64,000 bases of DNA from Allocoleopsis franciscana PCC 7113 (GTDB lineage: Bacteria > Cyanobacteriota > Cyanobacteriia > Cyanobacteriales > Coleofasciculaceae). This document shows, one piece after another, positions 42,802 to 50,617 of the stretch; the stretch's first letter is position 1; every line of letters starts with the position of its first letter. Made by a program: the position numbers and the translations under genes. The stretch spans positions 4,800,001-4,864,000 of the forward strand of contig NC_019738.1 of the NCBI RefSeq assembly GCF_000317515.1, written 5' to 3'. Below the pieces are notes generated by a model. That model worked only from the letters and a program-made list of their open reading frames with translations, did no database searches and was not told the origin of the DNA.

Positions 42802-43920
42802 TTATTTACGAGCTGAGTAGGGGGATGGATCATTCTCTTGAGGCGTCGGAGGAATGTCTGCTGTACTCGGTACAATTTGGATTGTGAGTTTGGACGACCG
42901 AATCGTATCAAAAGTTACTTTAATAAAACTGGCTATCGGCACGGCTACCAGCAATCCTAAAACGCCTCCAGTTTTAACCCCAATATCCAGGGAAATTAGC
43001 ATCCATACTGGATTCAATCCGGTGAGTTCACCCACAATACGCGGCCCCAAGACACTCTCGACAATTTGATTAATCACGATCGCGATTACCAAAACTTTAA
43101 CCCCTAACCAAAAGTTACTGAGGGCGAGGAGCAAGCTCACGATCACAATCGTCGTAGTGCCACCAAAGGGAATCAGACTCGCGGCTCCGATCCCAAAGCC
43201 AAAGAGTTGAGCTAAAGGAACACCCAAAATCAACTGAGCGGTTGTCTGAGCAATACTGATGATTACCGCCAGAATCACTTGACCAGCAATAAACCGCTCG
43301 AAATTGTAGGGCAGGGATTGACGGATGAGCTGATCCCACTGATCGGGAAACCAGCTAAGGATGCCATTCCACAATCGTTCCCCTCTCCAAACCAAGAAGA
43401 AAGAAAATACCAGTGTTAAGAAAACATTGACGATACTGCCAATGGTATTAAAAATTAAACTGAATACTTGACTGGTGAGGGAACGCAGGAGGCTGGTTAT
43501 TCGGTTAATAATCTGACTATAAGTGCCACTTAAATCGATGGGTAACTGTTGAGCAATTGCCCAATCTTCCAGGCTTTGCAGTTGCTGTTGACCTGACTTC
43601 AGCCAATCGGGTAGCCGAGTTAACAATTCATTGGCTTGTTGCCAAATAATGGGAACCAAGAACAGTCCTATCGTGACTAAAATCATCACAAATAATAGGA
43701 CGACTACTGCCATAGCGATGCCTCGATTGACTCCACGTTCATGGAGGAAGCGAATGGGGTAATCGAGCAAGAATGCAATCAGGGTAGCTGTGATTAAAAT
43801 GCTGGGCAAAGGCTGTAGCATCTGAACCAACAGAAGCAGAAGCCAGCCATTGAGAAAAACAATCGGGAAGATTAACCCAATATTGAGCTGGCGAGGAAGC
43901 TTACTGATGGATTCCTTCAT
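42802..43920 (-). CDS. AI-2E family transporter (PerM/TqsA type)
   Basis: 372 residues, about eight transmembrane segments. The family layout is clear: an N-terminal pair of helices, a soluble region after RLPDWLKSGQQQLQSLEDW, and the C-terminal conserved part (GAASLIPFGGTTTIVIVSLLLA, NQIVESVLGPRIVGELTGLNP, SLDIGVKTGGVLGLLVAVPI). Members export autoinducer-2 (TqsA) or act as antiporters; the substrate here is unknown. The last ~30 residues are a polar cytoplasmic tail. It stands alone, 142 bp upstream of the U32 gene on the same strand. Confidence 0.85.
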   Translation of the reverse strand: MKESISKLPRQLNIGLIFPIVFLNGWLLLLLVQMLQPLPSILITATLIAFLLDYPIRFLHERGVNRGIAMAVVVLLFVMILVTIGLFLVPIIWQQANELLTRLPDWLKSGQQQLQSLEDWAIAQQLPIDLSGTYSQIINRITSLLRSLTSQVFSLIFNTIGSIVNVFLTLVFSFFLVWRGERLWNGILSWFPDQWDQLIRQSLPYNFERFIAGQVILAVIISIAQTTAQLILGVPLAQLFGFGIGAASLIPFGGTTTIVIVSLLLALSNFWLGVKVLVIAIVINQIVESVLGPRIVGELTGLNPVWMLISLDIGVKTGGVLGLLVAVPIASFIKVTFDTIRSSKLTIQIVPSTADIPPTPQENDPSPYSARK

Positions 43921-44010
43921 GGGACTGTGTGGATGACCTCACTGAGCTGAAAATAGGGGTGATGCACTGCAAGGGTTAGAGAAGAGTTTTTGGCATCTGC
44001 TCCAATCCTT

Positions 44011-44832
44011 TCAATCCCTATTATTCCTCTCTATGTCAGGGTTGAGTCCTGTAGAGACAAAATTGGCGACGACGGGGAAGTGATCGGAAGGCCAATTGCC
44101 CAGCCATTGTTCAGTATCGATGCATACATTTTGCAAACTAACGCGGCTGTCATAGTAAATCGTATCAATGGCAGCGCTTGCTTGCCCCGTGAAGTCGTGA
44201 AAGCTGAGTTGATGCTCTAATTCAATACCGGTTAAGGCGTCGTGCAGGGTGACACCATTGGATAAAGGCGATTTCAACATCTCCCTGGGAAGCGTGCCCG
44301 GATCAGCGTTAAAGTCACCTGTGAGGAACAGATAAGACTCAGCCAACTCTGAACGCCCGATGCGATTGCGGATCAACTTTACCCCTAATTCTCGTGCCTG
44401 AACGCTTTTGTAGTCGAGATGAGTATTCAAAAGGGTTACCGTTCTGGCTTCCCCTGCAACGGCAAATTCAGCCCAGCTAGCCATGCGCGGGATGGGATTG
44501 CCCCAAGCTGGGCTAATACTCCCTGGGATTTCTGGGGTATCGCTCAAAACAAAATCTTGCGTCCTTAGGCACCTGAGCCGCTCAGTTCGGTAGAAAATAG
44601 CACAATATTCACCCGTATCAGTTCCCGTGCGATCGCTCCCAACACTCTGGTAATTCGGCAGCAACCGATGTAAGTCCAGCAACTGGTGGGATTGTCCTTC
44701 TTGGGTGCCAATAAGATCGGGTGAATAATGGGTAATCAGCGCTGCCACGGCCTGTTTTCGTACCTTCCAGGCATGGTTACCGGGGTCAGGCTTGTCATAG
44801 CGCAAATTGAAGCTCATTACCCTAATTTCCAT
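44011..44832 (-). CDS. Endonuclease/exonuclease/phosphatase (EEP) family hydrolase
   Basis: 273 residues with the EEP (DNase I-like) catalytic set: VMSFNLRYD, GTQEG (metal Glu), LNTHLDY (catalytic His), TGDFNADPG (Asp/Asn) and NWPSDHFPVVA (Asp/His pair). No signal peptide. Proteins of this short, cytosolic type can act on phosphodiesters in nucleic acids, sugars or lipids; the substrate cannot be told from sequence. RYDKPDPGNHAWKVRK near the start is shared with sugar/sphingomyelinase-like members of the family. Confidence 0.85.
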   Translation of the reverse strand: MEIRVMSFNLRYDKPDPGNHAWKVRKQAVAALITHYSPDLIGTQEGQSHQLLDLHRLLPNYQSVGSDRTGTDTGEYCAIFYRTERLRCLRTQDFVLSDTPEIPGSISPAWGNPIPRMASWAEFAVAGEARTVTLLNTHLDYKSVQARELGVKLIRNRIGRSELAESYLFLTGDFNADPGTLPREMLKSPLSNGVTLHDALTGIELEHQLSFHDFTGQASAAIDTIYYDSRVSLQNVCIDTEQWLGNWPSDHFPVVANFVSTGLNPDIERNNRD

Positions 44833-44871
44833 CCCTCAATCTCCAAGCTTTGCCAACACTCTCAAGCTTAG

Positions 44872-44899
44872 AATCCAAAATCCAATATCCAAAATCGAA
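44872..44899. repeat. AATCCAA heptamer run
   Basis: Four 7-bp units (AATCCAA, AATCCAA, TATCCAA, AATCGAA) between the EEP hydrolase start and the permease remnant. Related to the CAAATCC run inside the MFS gene. Confidence 0.7.
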
Positions 44900-44906
44900 A
44901 TTAGGA

Positions 44907-45362
44907 TTATCCGCCAAATTTCAACGCCATCATGACAAATCGCAGGACAAAAATTCCTGCGAGAACCCATACGGCAACAGAGGTTTCATGGGTTTTGCCC
45001 TGAAATGTCTTGATTAACGGATAGGTAATAAACCCGATCGCTAATCCTTCTGCGATCGAGTACATCAATGGCATCATCAGGATGGTCAAAAATGAGGGAA
45101 TCGACTCAGCCGGGAAATCGCCAGACTTTTGTAAAAAAATCGCATCGGATAAAATGCCCGGATTAACCACCAAAATATATGCCATCGTCATAAAGGTGGT
45201 AATACCTGCCAACACTTCTGTGCGGATCGTTGTCCGGTATTCTTGAAATTTGAAGAACCGGGCGATCGCACCTTGCCACCCCCTACTGGGTGGTTGACCA
45301 GACGGATCGGGACTCGAATTGGCTTCGCGATGACTCAACTGATTGATTTCACTATCACTCAT
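44907..45362 (-). pseudogene. NCS2-type purine permease with internal deletion
   Basis: 151 codons from the ATG at 45362. The first part (FFKFQEYRTTIRTEVLAGIT, FMTMAYILVVNPGILSDAIF, LQKSGD) is the N-terminus of an AzgA/GhxP-like hypoxanthine/guanine permease. The second part (ESIPSFLTILMMPLMYSIAE, GLAIGFITYPLIKTFQGK) is its C-terminus. Family members are ~430-500 residues, so ~300 residues, including the GLNAFF transport-core region, are missing while the frame is preserved. It cannot transport as such. Either a recent deletion remnant or, less likely, a mini-membrane protein. The frame is open to 45443 but those codons are not conserved. Confidence 0.75.
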
Positions 45363-45470
45363 GGCTGTAGCCCGACACACTCTAAACCTAAGATTAAGGT
45401 CTAAGTAAAAAACGTTTGGAATGAGGCGACACATTTCCTTCAACAGCTTTGAGCTAAAAAGCGTAGTGTT

Positions 45471-46985
45471 ATGACTTGGTCTAAAAAGCTATCCCATTCG
45501 TCTATCCCTTGGTTCGGCATCGGCATGAGCGTTATCTTTCTGTGCTCACTTGCCCTGCGCTTCTGGGGACTGGGTCGATTTAATACTCTGGTGTTTGATG
45601 AGGTTTATTACGCTAAGTTTGCTAACAACTACTTGACAGGAACGCATTTCTTTAATGCTCATCCCCCCTTGAGTCAATACATCATTGCCATTGGCATGTG
45701 GATTGGCTCTCATCTTCCCATCGGGCAAGATAACCTCAACGGGTTGACCGGTTCGCTACGTTCTACTTGGAGTTACCGCTGGCTCAATGCCTTAACGGGT
45801 TCGGTTATTCCCTTAGTGGTGGGGGCATTGGCTTATGCACTCAATCGGCGTAAGAGTTTTGCGTTGATTGCTGCCCTATTTGCCGCCACCGATGGCTTGT
45901 TCTTGGTCGAGTCCCGCTATGCCCTGAACAACGTCTATTTGGTCATCCTAGGGTTATTGGGTCAGTTGTTTTTTCTCAAAGCCTTGGGGCAAAATCAGCG
46001 GCGCTGGCCCAATCTTGCCCTATCCGGTATGTTTTTTGGGGCATCCGCTTGCATCAAGTGGAACGGGTTATGGTTCCTCCTGGGCGTTTATATGATTTGG
46101 GTGGCGGCTTGGGTGATGCAGTGGCTGCGGTGGCTGTTAAAACGAGCCAGGGAACGGTCTAAAAAGTTTCTTCCCCCCCACGTTGGATTTCGGGAAGACA
46201 CGGAAGTATCGCCTTTACAGGATTCAGAAGGGGTAAGAACTCCCCTGCAAAACCTTACCCAGTTGAAGCTTGTCCAGTTTGTCGGGAATTTTGCCATCAT
46301 TCCCGTTTTGACTTATAGCCTGTTGTGGATTCCTCATCTACAGATGAATCCAGAACCTGGGTTCTGGCAAGCGCAGCATGATATTTTGACCTTTCACGAA
46401 AAAATTGGGGATGGGCCCAAAGTTCATCCTTACTGTTCTCGATGGTTTAGTTGGCTGTTGATGTGGCGTCCCGTAGCCTACTTTTATCAAACCGCTCGTA
46501 CCCCGAACGAACAAGTCCCCGCTTATCCACCCTTACCGGCGGGGGCAGGGAAATATGTTTTTGATGTTCACGCGATTGGCAATCCTTTCTTGTGGTGGCT
46601 CTCAACGGCGGCAATTGTATGGCTGCTGTGGCGGTTGGCTCAACGTTTTATACAAGGAGACGGGTGGAAATTTTCTTTAACGTCTTCCACCTGGATTGCA
46701 CTCTACCTGGTTCTGGGTTGGCTGGCTAATTTATTGCCTTGGACGAAAGTGACTCGCTGTATATTTCTCTACCATTACATGGGAGCGTCCGTTTTTTCGG
46801 GCTTAGCCCTGGCTTGGTTAGTGGATCGCTGGTTACGCAGTGACCAAACTCAGTATAAAAGTGCAAGTGTCACGATTCTCTTGGTTGTTGTTGCGGCGTT
46901 TGTTTTCTGGTTACCTATCTATTTGGGGCTTCCCCTACCGATACCCCATTATCAACTCCGGATGTGGTTCCGCTCTTGGATTTGA
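45471..46985 (+). CDS. Protein O-mannosyltransferase-like glycosyltransferase (GT39)
   Basis: 504 residues with ~10-11 transmembrane segments. The catalytic loop VFDEVYYAKFANNYLTGTHF carries the DE pair of the PMT family, followed by NAHPPLSQYI. Later landmarks are ESRYALNNVYLV, WNGLWFLLG and the C-terminal LPWTKVTRCIFLYHYMGASV. Bacterial members use polyprenyl-phosphate mannose and transfer to exported proteins. A ~40-residue basic insert (KFLPPHVGFREDTEVSPLQD) lies between helices around residue ~230. It is divergent from the permease remnant and converges on the hybrid kinase. Confidence 0.83.
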   Translation: MTWSKKLSHSSIPWFGIGMSVIFLCSLALRFWGLGRFNTLVFDEVYYAKFANNYLTGTHFFNAHPPLSQYIIAIGMWIGSHLPIGQDNLNGLTGSLRSTWSYRWLNALTGSVIPLVVGALAYALNRRKSFALIAALFAATDGLFLVESRYALNNVYLVILGLLGQLFFLKALGQNQRRWPNLALSGMFFGASACIKWNGLWFLLGVYMIWVAAWVMQWLRWLLKRARERSKKFLPPHVGFREDTEVSPLQDSEGVRTPLQNLTQLKLVQFVGNFAIIPVLTYSLLWIPHLQMNPEPGFWQAQHDILTFHEKIGDGPKVHPYCSRWFSWLLMWRPVAYFYQTARTPNEQVPAYPPLPAGAGKYVFDVHAIGNPFLWWLSTAAIVWLLWRLAQRFIQGDGWKFSLTSSTWIALYLVLGWLANLLPWTKVTRCIFLYHYMGASVFSGLALAWLVDRWLRSDQTQYKSASVTILLVVVAAFVFWLPIYLGLPLPIPHYQLRMWFRSWI

Positions 46986-47023
46986 ACGACTGCCAGTGCC
47001 TAACTTTTTTGCAGGTCAGACCA

Positions 47024-49882
47024 TTAATACAGTATCCTCCCCGCCGTCGGCTTTTTCAACGACTGAGTCAAAGAACCATGGCTTAAAGAACTGGCTCCAA
47101 GCTGAGTGAGTTTATGACCGGTGCGAGGTAAGTTTGAAGTAGAGGGTTTGACAGTTCTCGGCAGTTCGATGCGGAAGGTAGACCCTTGACCGAGTTGACT
47201 CTCAACCTCAATGGTTCCCTGCATCAACTCCACTAAGGATTTGGTAATCGCTAGCCCTAACCCTGTACCTGGATACCGACGAGTGGTTGTTTGATCGATT
47301 TGCCGGAACTCCTCAAAAATATGTCCTAACTCCTCTTCGGCAATGCCAATGCCTGTATCCTTGACTGCAATGACCAAGCGATTAGGCGCAATCTCCTTTA
47401 CCTCCACCTCCACGCTGCCCGTCTCGGTAAACTTAATTCCGTTGGAGAGGAGATTGACTAAGATCTGCCGCAGGCGAACGCTATCATTAATCACATTGGC
47501 ATTTTTTAGCTGGTCGTGGACATGCAGCATTAAGTTCCTTTCATCTGCCAGCGATCGCAGCTCCTCCACGGTTGCCTTGACTAAGGTCATCAGGTTAAAC
47601 GTTTCCAGCTTCAACTGCAAACGTCCCGTGTCAATCTTGGAGAGGTCAAGGATTTCATCAATCAGCGCCAACAGGTGTTTACCATTGTCGAGAATGCGCT
47701 TCATCATATCGGTTTGTTGCGAGGTCAATGGGTTGTGACGCTGGCGCAAGAGCAACTGAGAAAACCCAATCACCGAATTCATCGGTGTACGCAACTCATG
47801 GGACATGGTGGCGAGAAACTGAGATTTCAGCCGTGCCGCTTCTAATAATTGCAGGTTATTGAGCTGAAGCTGCTGTCGTTGATGTTCCAGTTCTTGATTC
47901 TTGTGAGCCAGCATCTCATTTTGGTCTTCTAAACGTTTTTCTTGCTCCTCCAAGGCTTTAATCATGCGAGCATTGTCAATGGCGATCGCGGCTTGTTCCC
48001 CAACCGCCACCAGCAGATTCCGGTCTTCTTCATCAAAGGCATTGTGATCTTGCCAATTCCCGATCGTCAGCACTCCTAGACGTCCCGATTGCACCGATTC
48101 AATCGCCACCGCGTACATCGCCGCCGGATGCTTCTGTAAGGACGCTGATTCACCCTCTCGATTTTGAATTAACTGAGATTCTCCCGTTGAGAAAACTTGA
48201 TAGAGCAACCCCCCCTGGGGAGAAAAGGCATTTTCCAATCGCAGTTTTTCCGTCTCAATTCCCGCCATCACCGTCAATACCAGTCCATCGCACTGGGGGT
48301 TATTCAGCATGATGCAACAAAACTGGGCACCGGGAATCGCACCTGCCACCGCCTCTGCCATCTCTCGCAACAAACCGGGCAAGTTCGTTAAACGTTGGTT
48401 CAGAAGATTCGTTAGTTGTTGTAACGTTCGCAGTTGCTGTTGTTGTTCTCCTAAAATCAAAATCGCCTGACGCAGGTTTTCACTCGTCTCCTGTGTCTCC
48501 CGATAAAGCTGACCATTCTCTAGGGATAATGCCGCACGACGGGCGAGTTCCTCTGCCAGGGCTAAATCGGCTGGCTTATAACGACGACTTTGTTGAGTAG
48601 AGACCAAAGAAATCGCCCCCAAAGTCCGCCCCCGCACTAAAAGAGGTACAGTCATATAAGACTTGAAGCTCATGTCCTGTACAATTTGCAGGTGTTCAGC
48701 ATTGTAAGTCGCCCCGATCCATTCCTGATCAGCCATTTCCGGAACGAGGACGGCGATCCCTGTCTGTATCACCTTGATCGCCGGATGGGTGCCGTTGAGG
48801 TCAGGTGGGTATAAATGGTGCAGTTTTCGGACTTGTTCGTCCCGCGTGGGGTCAGCATGAGCAACCCCCATCCGTCGCACAACTCCGTTTTCGACAATAT
48901 CGACAACGCACAAATCCGCCAGGAAAGGCACAGCAAGTCGGGCGAGGCTTGCTAACGTCTTTTCGTAGTCCAAAGAGGCTGAAAGCATCGCACTCGCCTC
49001 TGCCAAAAATCGCAACGATTCTTCCGCTCGTTTCCGTTCGGTAATGTCGCTGATTACGCCCGACATCCGGAAGGGTTTCCCTTGGGCATCTCGCCAAGCT
49101 TTACCCCGTGCCATGCAGTAGCGATATTCTCCAGAGCTATGCAGTAGTCGAAATTCGACATCGAGTTCAACGTTATCTTGCAGGTGAGCCGCGACAGCCT
49201 GACTAATTCTGAGGCGATCTTCTGGATGGATGAGCTGACAAACCAGATCGTAATTAATCACCACCTCATCGGCTGACAAGCCCATAATTTCATAAAGGCG
49301 GTCATTGCAATAGATGGCATGGGTGATGAGATCCCAATCCCATATCCCATCATTGGAGCCTTCGAGTACCAAGCGGTAGCGTTCTTCACTTTCTCGCAAG
49401 CGTTCGTCGGCTGATGCTGCCTGCTTTTCCGCTCGGTAAATGCGAACCGCATTGCGAACGCTGCGTGAGAGGGTTTCGGGTGAGAGTTTGCTTTTAGCCA
49501 GATAGTCGGATGCCCCCGCTTTCATCAGTTCAACAGCCAGTTGCTCGTCTCCCTGACCCGTTAGCACCACCAAGGGCACTTTGATGCCAATTCCCCGGAC
49601 TTGTTGAACCAGACCCAATCCGTCGCCATCGGGCAGGCGATAATCGAGTAGAACACAATCAAAGTTGGGTTCTTTAAGGGTGGCGTTAGCGGGGTGGGTT
49701 TCTTGAGTTGTGTCGTTGCCATCCTCCCCAATGCTCCCTTGCAGCAAGGCAGCCAGAGCGCTGTGGCAATCAACTGAGGCTGTAATTTCGACTGACATTC
49801 CAGCCCTTTTCAACGCTCGGCTCACCGCCATGCGATCCACTTCATCATCTTCCACCACCAAGATTTTGATAATTTCTTCCAT
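47024..49882 (-). CDS. Hybrid sensor histidine kinase (REC-PAS-GAF-GAF-HisKA-HATPase)
   Basis: 952 residues. N-terminal receiver domain: acidic pair near residue 11, phosphoacceptor Asp80 in CVLLDYRLPDG, a ~20-residue polar insert before it. A PAS domain (~175-290, EGSNDGIWDWDLITHAIYCN) and two GAF domains (~300-460 and ~485-650) follow. The kinase core has FLATMSHELRTPMNSVIGFS (phospho-His), NGIKFTETG, DTGIGI and YPGTGLGLAI. No transmembrane segment, so it is cytoplasmic. The REC at the N-terminus suggests input from another kinase. It is separated from the regulator at 50177 by a heptamer repeat region. Confidence 0.9.
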   Translation of the reverse strand: MEEIIKILVVEDDEVDRMAVSRALKRAGMSVEITASVDCHSALAALLQGSIGEDGNDTTQETHPANATLKEPNFDCVLLDYRLPDGDGLGLVQQVRGIGIKVPLVVLTGQGDEQLAVELMKAGASDYLAKSKLSPETLSRSVRNAVRIYRAEKQAASADERLRESEERYRLVLEGSNDGIWDWDLITHAIYCNDRLYEIMGLSADEVVINYDLVCQLIHPEDRLRISQAVAAHLQDNVELDVEFRLLHSSGEYRYCMARGKAWRDAQGKPFRMSGVISDITERKRAEESLRFLAEASAMLSASLDYEKTLASLARLAVPFLADLCVVDIVENGVVRRMGVAHADPTRDEQVRKLHHLYPPDLNGTHPAIKVIQTGIAVLVPEMADQEWIGATYNAEHLQIVQDMSFKSYMTVPLLVRGRTLGAISLVSTQQSRRYKPADLALAEELARRAALSLENGQLYRETQETSENLRQAILILGEQQQQLRTLQQLTNLLNQRLTNLPGLLREMAEAVAGAIPGAQFCCIMLNNPQCDGLVLTVMAGIETEKLRLENAFSPQGGLLYQVFSTGESQLIQNREGESASLQKHPAAMYAVAIESVQSGRLGVLTIGNWQDHNAFDEEDRNLLVAVGEQAAIAIDNARMIKALEEQEKRLEDQNEMLAHKNQELEHQRQQLQLNNLQLLEAARLKSQFLATMSHELRTPMNSVIGFSQLLLRQRHNPLTSQQTDMMKRILDNGKHLLALIDEILDLSKIDTGRLQLKLETFNLMTLVKATVEELRSLADERNLMLHVHDQLKNANVINDSVRLRQILVNLLSNGIKFTETGSVEVEVKEIAPNRLVIAVKDTGIGIAEEELGHIFEEFRQIDQTTTRRYPGTGLGLAITKSLVELMQGTIEVESQLGQGSTFRIELPRTVKPSTSNLPRTGHKLTQLGASSLSHGSLTQSLKKPTAGRILY

Positions 49883-49885
49883 AAT

Positions 49886-49927
49886 TAGCTGTTAGCTGCT
49901 CGCTGCTAGCCGTTCGCTGTTGGCTAT
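49886..49927. repeat. Degenerate TTAGCTG heptamer array
   Basis: Six 7-bp units (TTAGCTG, TTAGCTG, CTCGCTG, CTAGCCG, TTCGCTG, TTGGCTA) directly before the hybrid kinase start. It occupies the place where the kinase's ribosome site would be; no Shine-Dalgarno is visible there. The rest of the gap to 50176 is AT-rich with a G-rich run near 50065-50092. Confidence 0.75.
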
Positions 49928-50176
49928 TAACAATTATTCTGAAAAAAATGATATGATTCTTATCTCTACACTGCGGCAGGTTGATTTTCCTTAAGTCATA
50001 TCAAAATAAGTATTTTTTAAAGGGCACCCGTCCATAAGCTGTGATCCATTTAATTTAGCGGTTCAGGGAGGAGGGGGAAGGGGAGTGGGGGAGAGTAATT
50101 GCTCGCTTTTATCCTGTTTTCATGAAAATGTAATTTAAATGGGCGTTCGCTTATCCACAATCCCAACGATCAGATT

Positions 50177-50605
50177 TTAGGGCATCTCATTCAGCATCCA
50201 ATATTTATTCAGTGTTGCCATAGTTTCTACAAATTTTGTAAATGTGACTGGCTTGATGATATAACCAGCGACATTGAGATTATAAGCTTCAACTTTATCT
50301 TTATCCTCATTGGATGTCGTCAGCACAATGACGGGGAGAGATCGGAGTTCGTCGTCAGTCCGTAACTCTCGGAGAAACTCGATGCCACCCATTTTGGGCA
50401 TATTCAAATCCAATAAAATCAGTCTTCGCTGTCCTGGTAACAGTTTGGGCAGTTCGTTACTCCGTAACAGGGCTAAGGCTTCGACCCCATTCGCCGCTAC
50501 GTATAAGGGATGGGTAATGTTGTTTTTCTTAAAAGCCCGTTTGACGGTCATGACATCGACTTCGTCATCATCAATCAGTAACACGCTGGTTTGTTTCTCG
50601 TTCAT
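50177..50605 (-). CDS. CheY-like single-domain response regulator (Rcp1-like)
   Basis: 142 residues, one receiver domain. Acidic pocket IDDDEVD, phosphoacceptor Asp66 in LILLDLNMPKMGG, TTSNEDKD switch Thr region and IIKPVTFTKF with the conserved Lys. The extended LPGQRRL insert is typical of Rcp1 regulators that pair with phytochrome-like kinases. No output domain, so it acts by protein contact or phosphorelay. Its ATG is 12 bp after the stop of the kinase gene at 50618 and has GGGAG 8 nt upstream, so kinase and regulator are a co-transcribed pair. Confidence 0.9.
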   Translation of the reverse strand: MNEKQTSVLLIDDDEVDVMTVKRAFKKNNITHPLYVAANGVEALALLRSNELPKLLPGQRRLILLDLNMPKMGGIEFLRELRTDDELRSLPVIVLTTSNEDKDKVEAYNLNVAGYIIKPVTFTKFVETMATLNKYWMLNEMP

Positions 50606-50617
50606 GGCTTAACTCCC

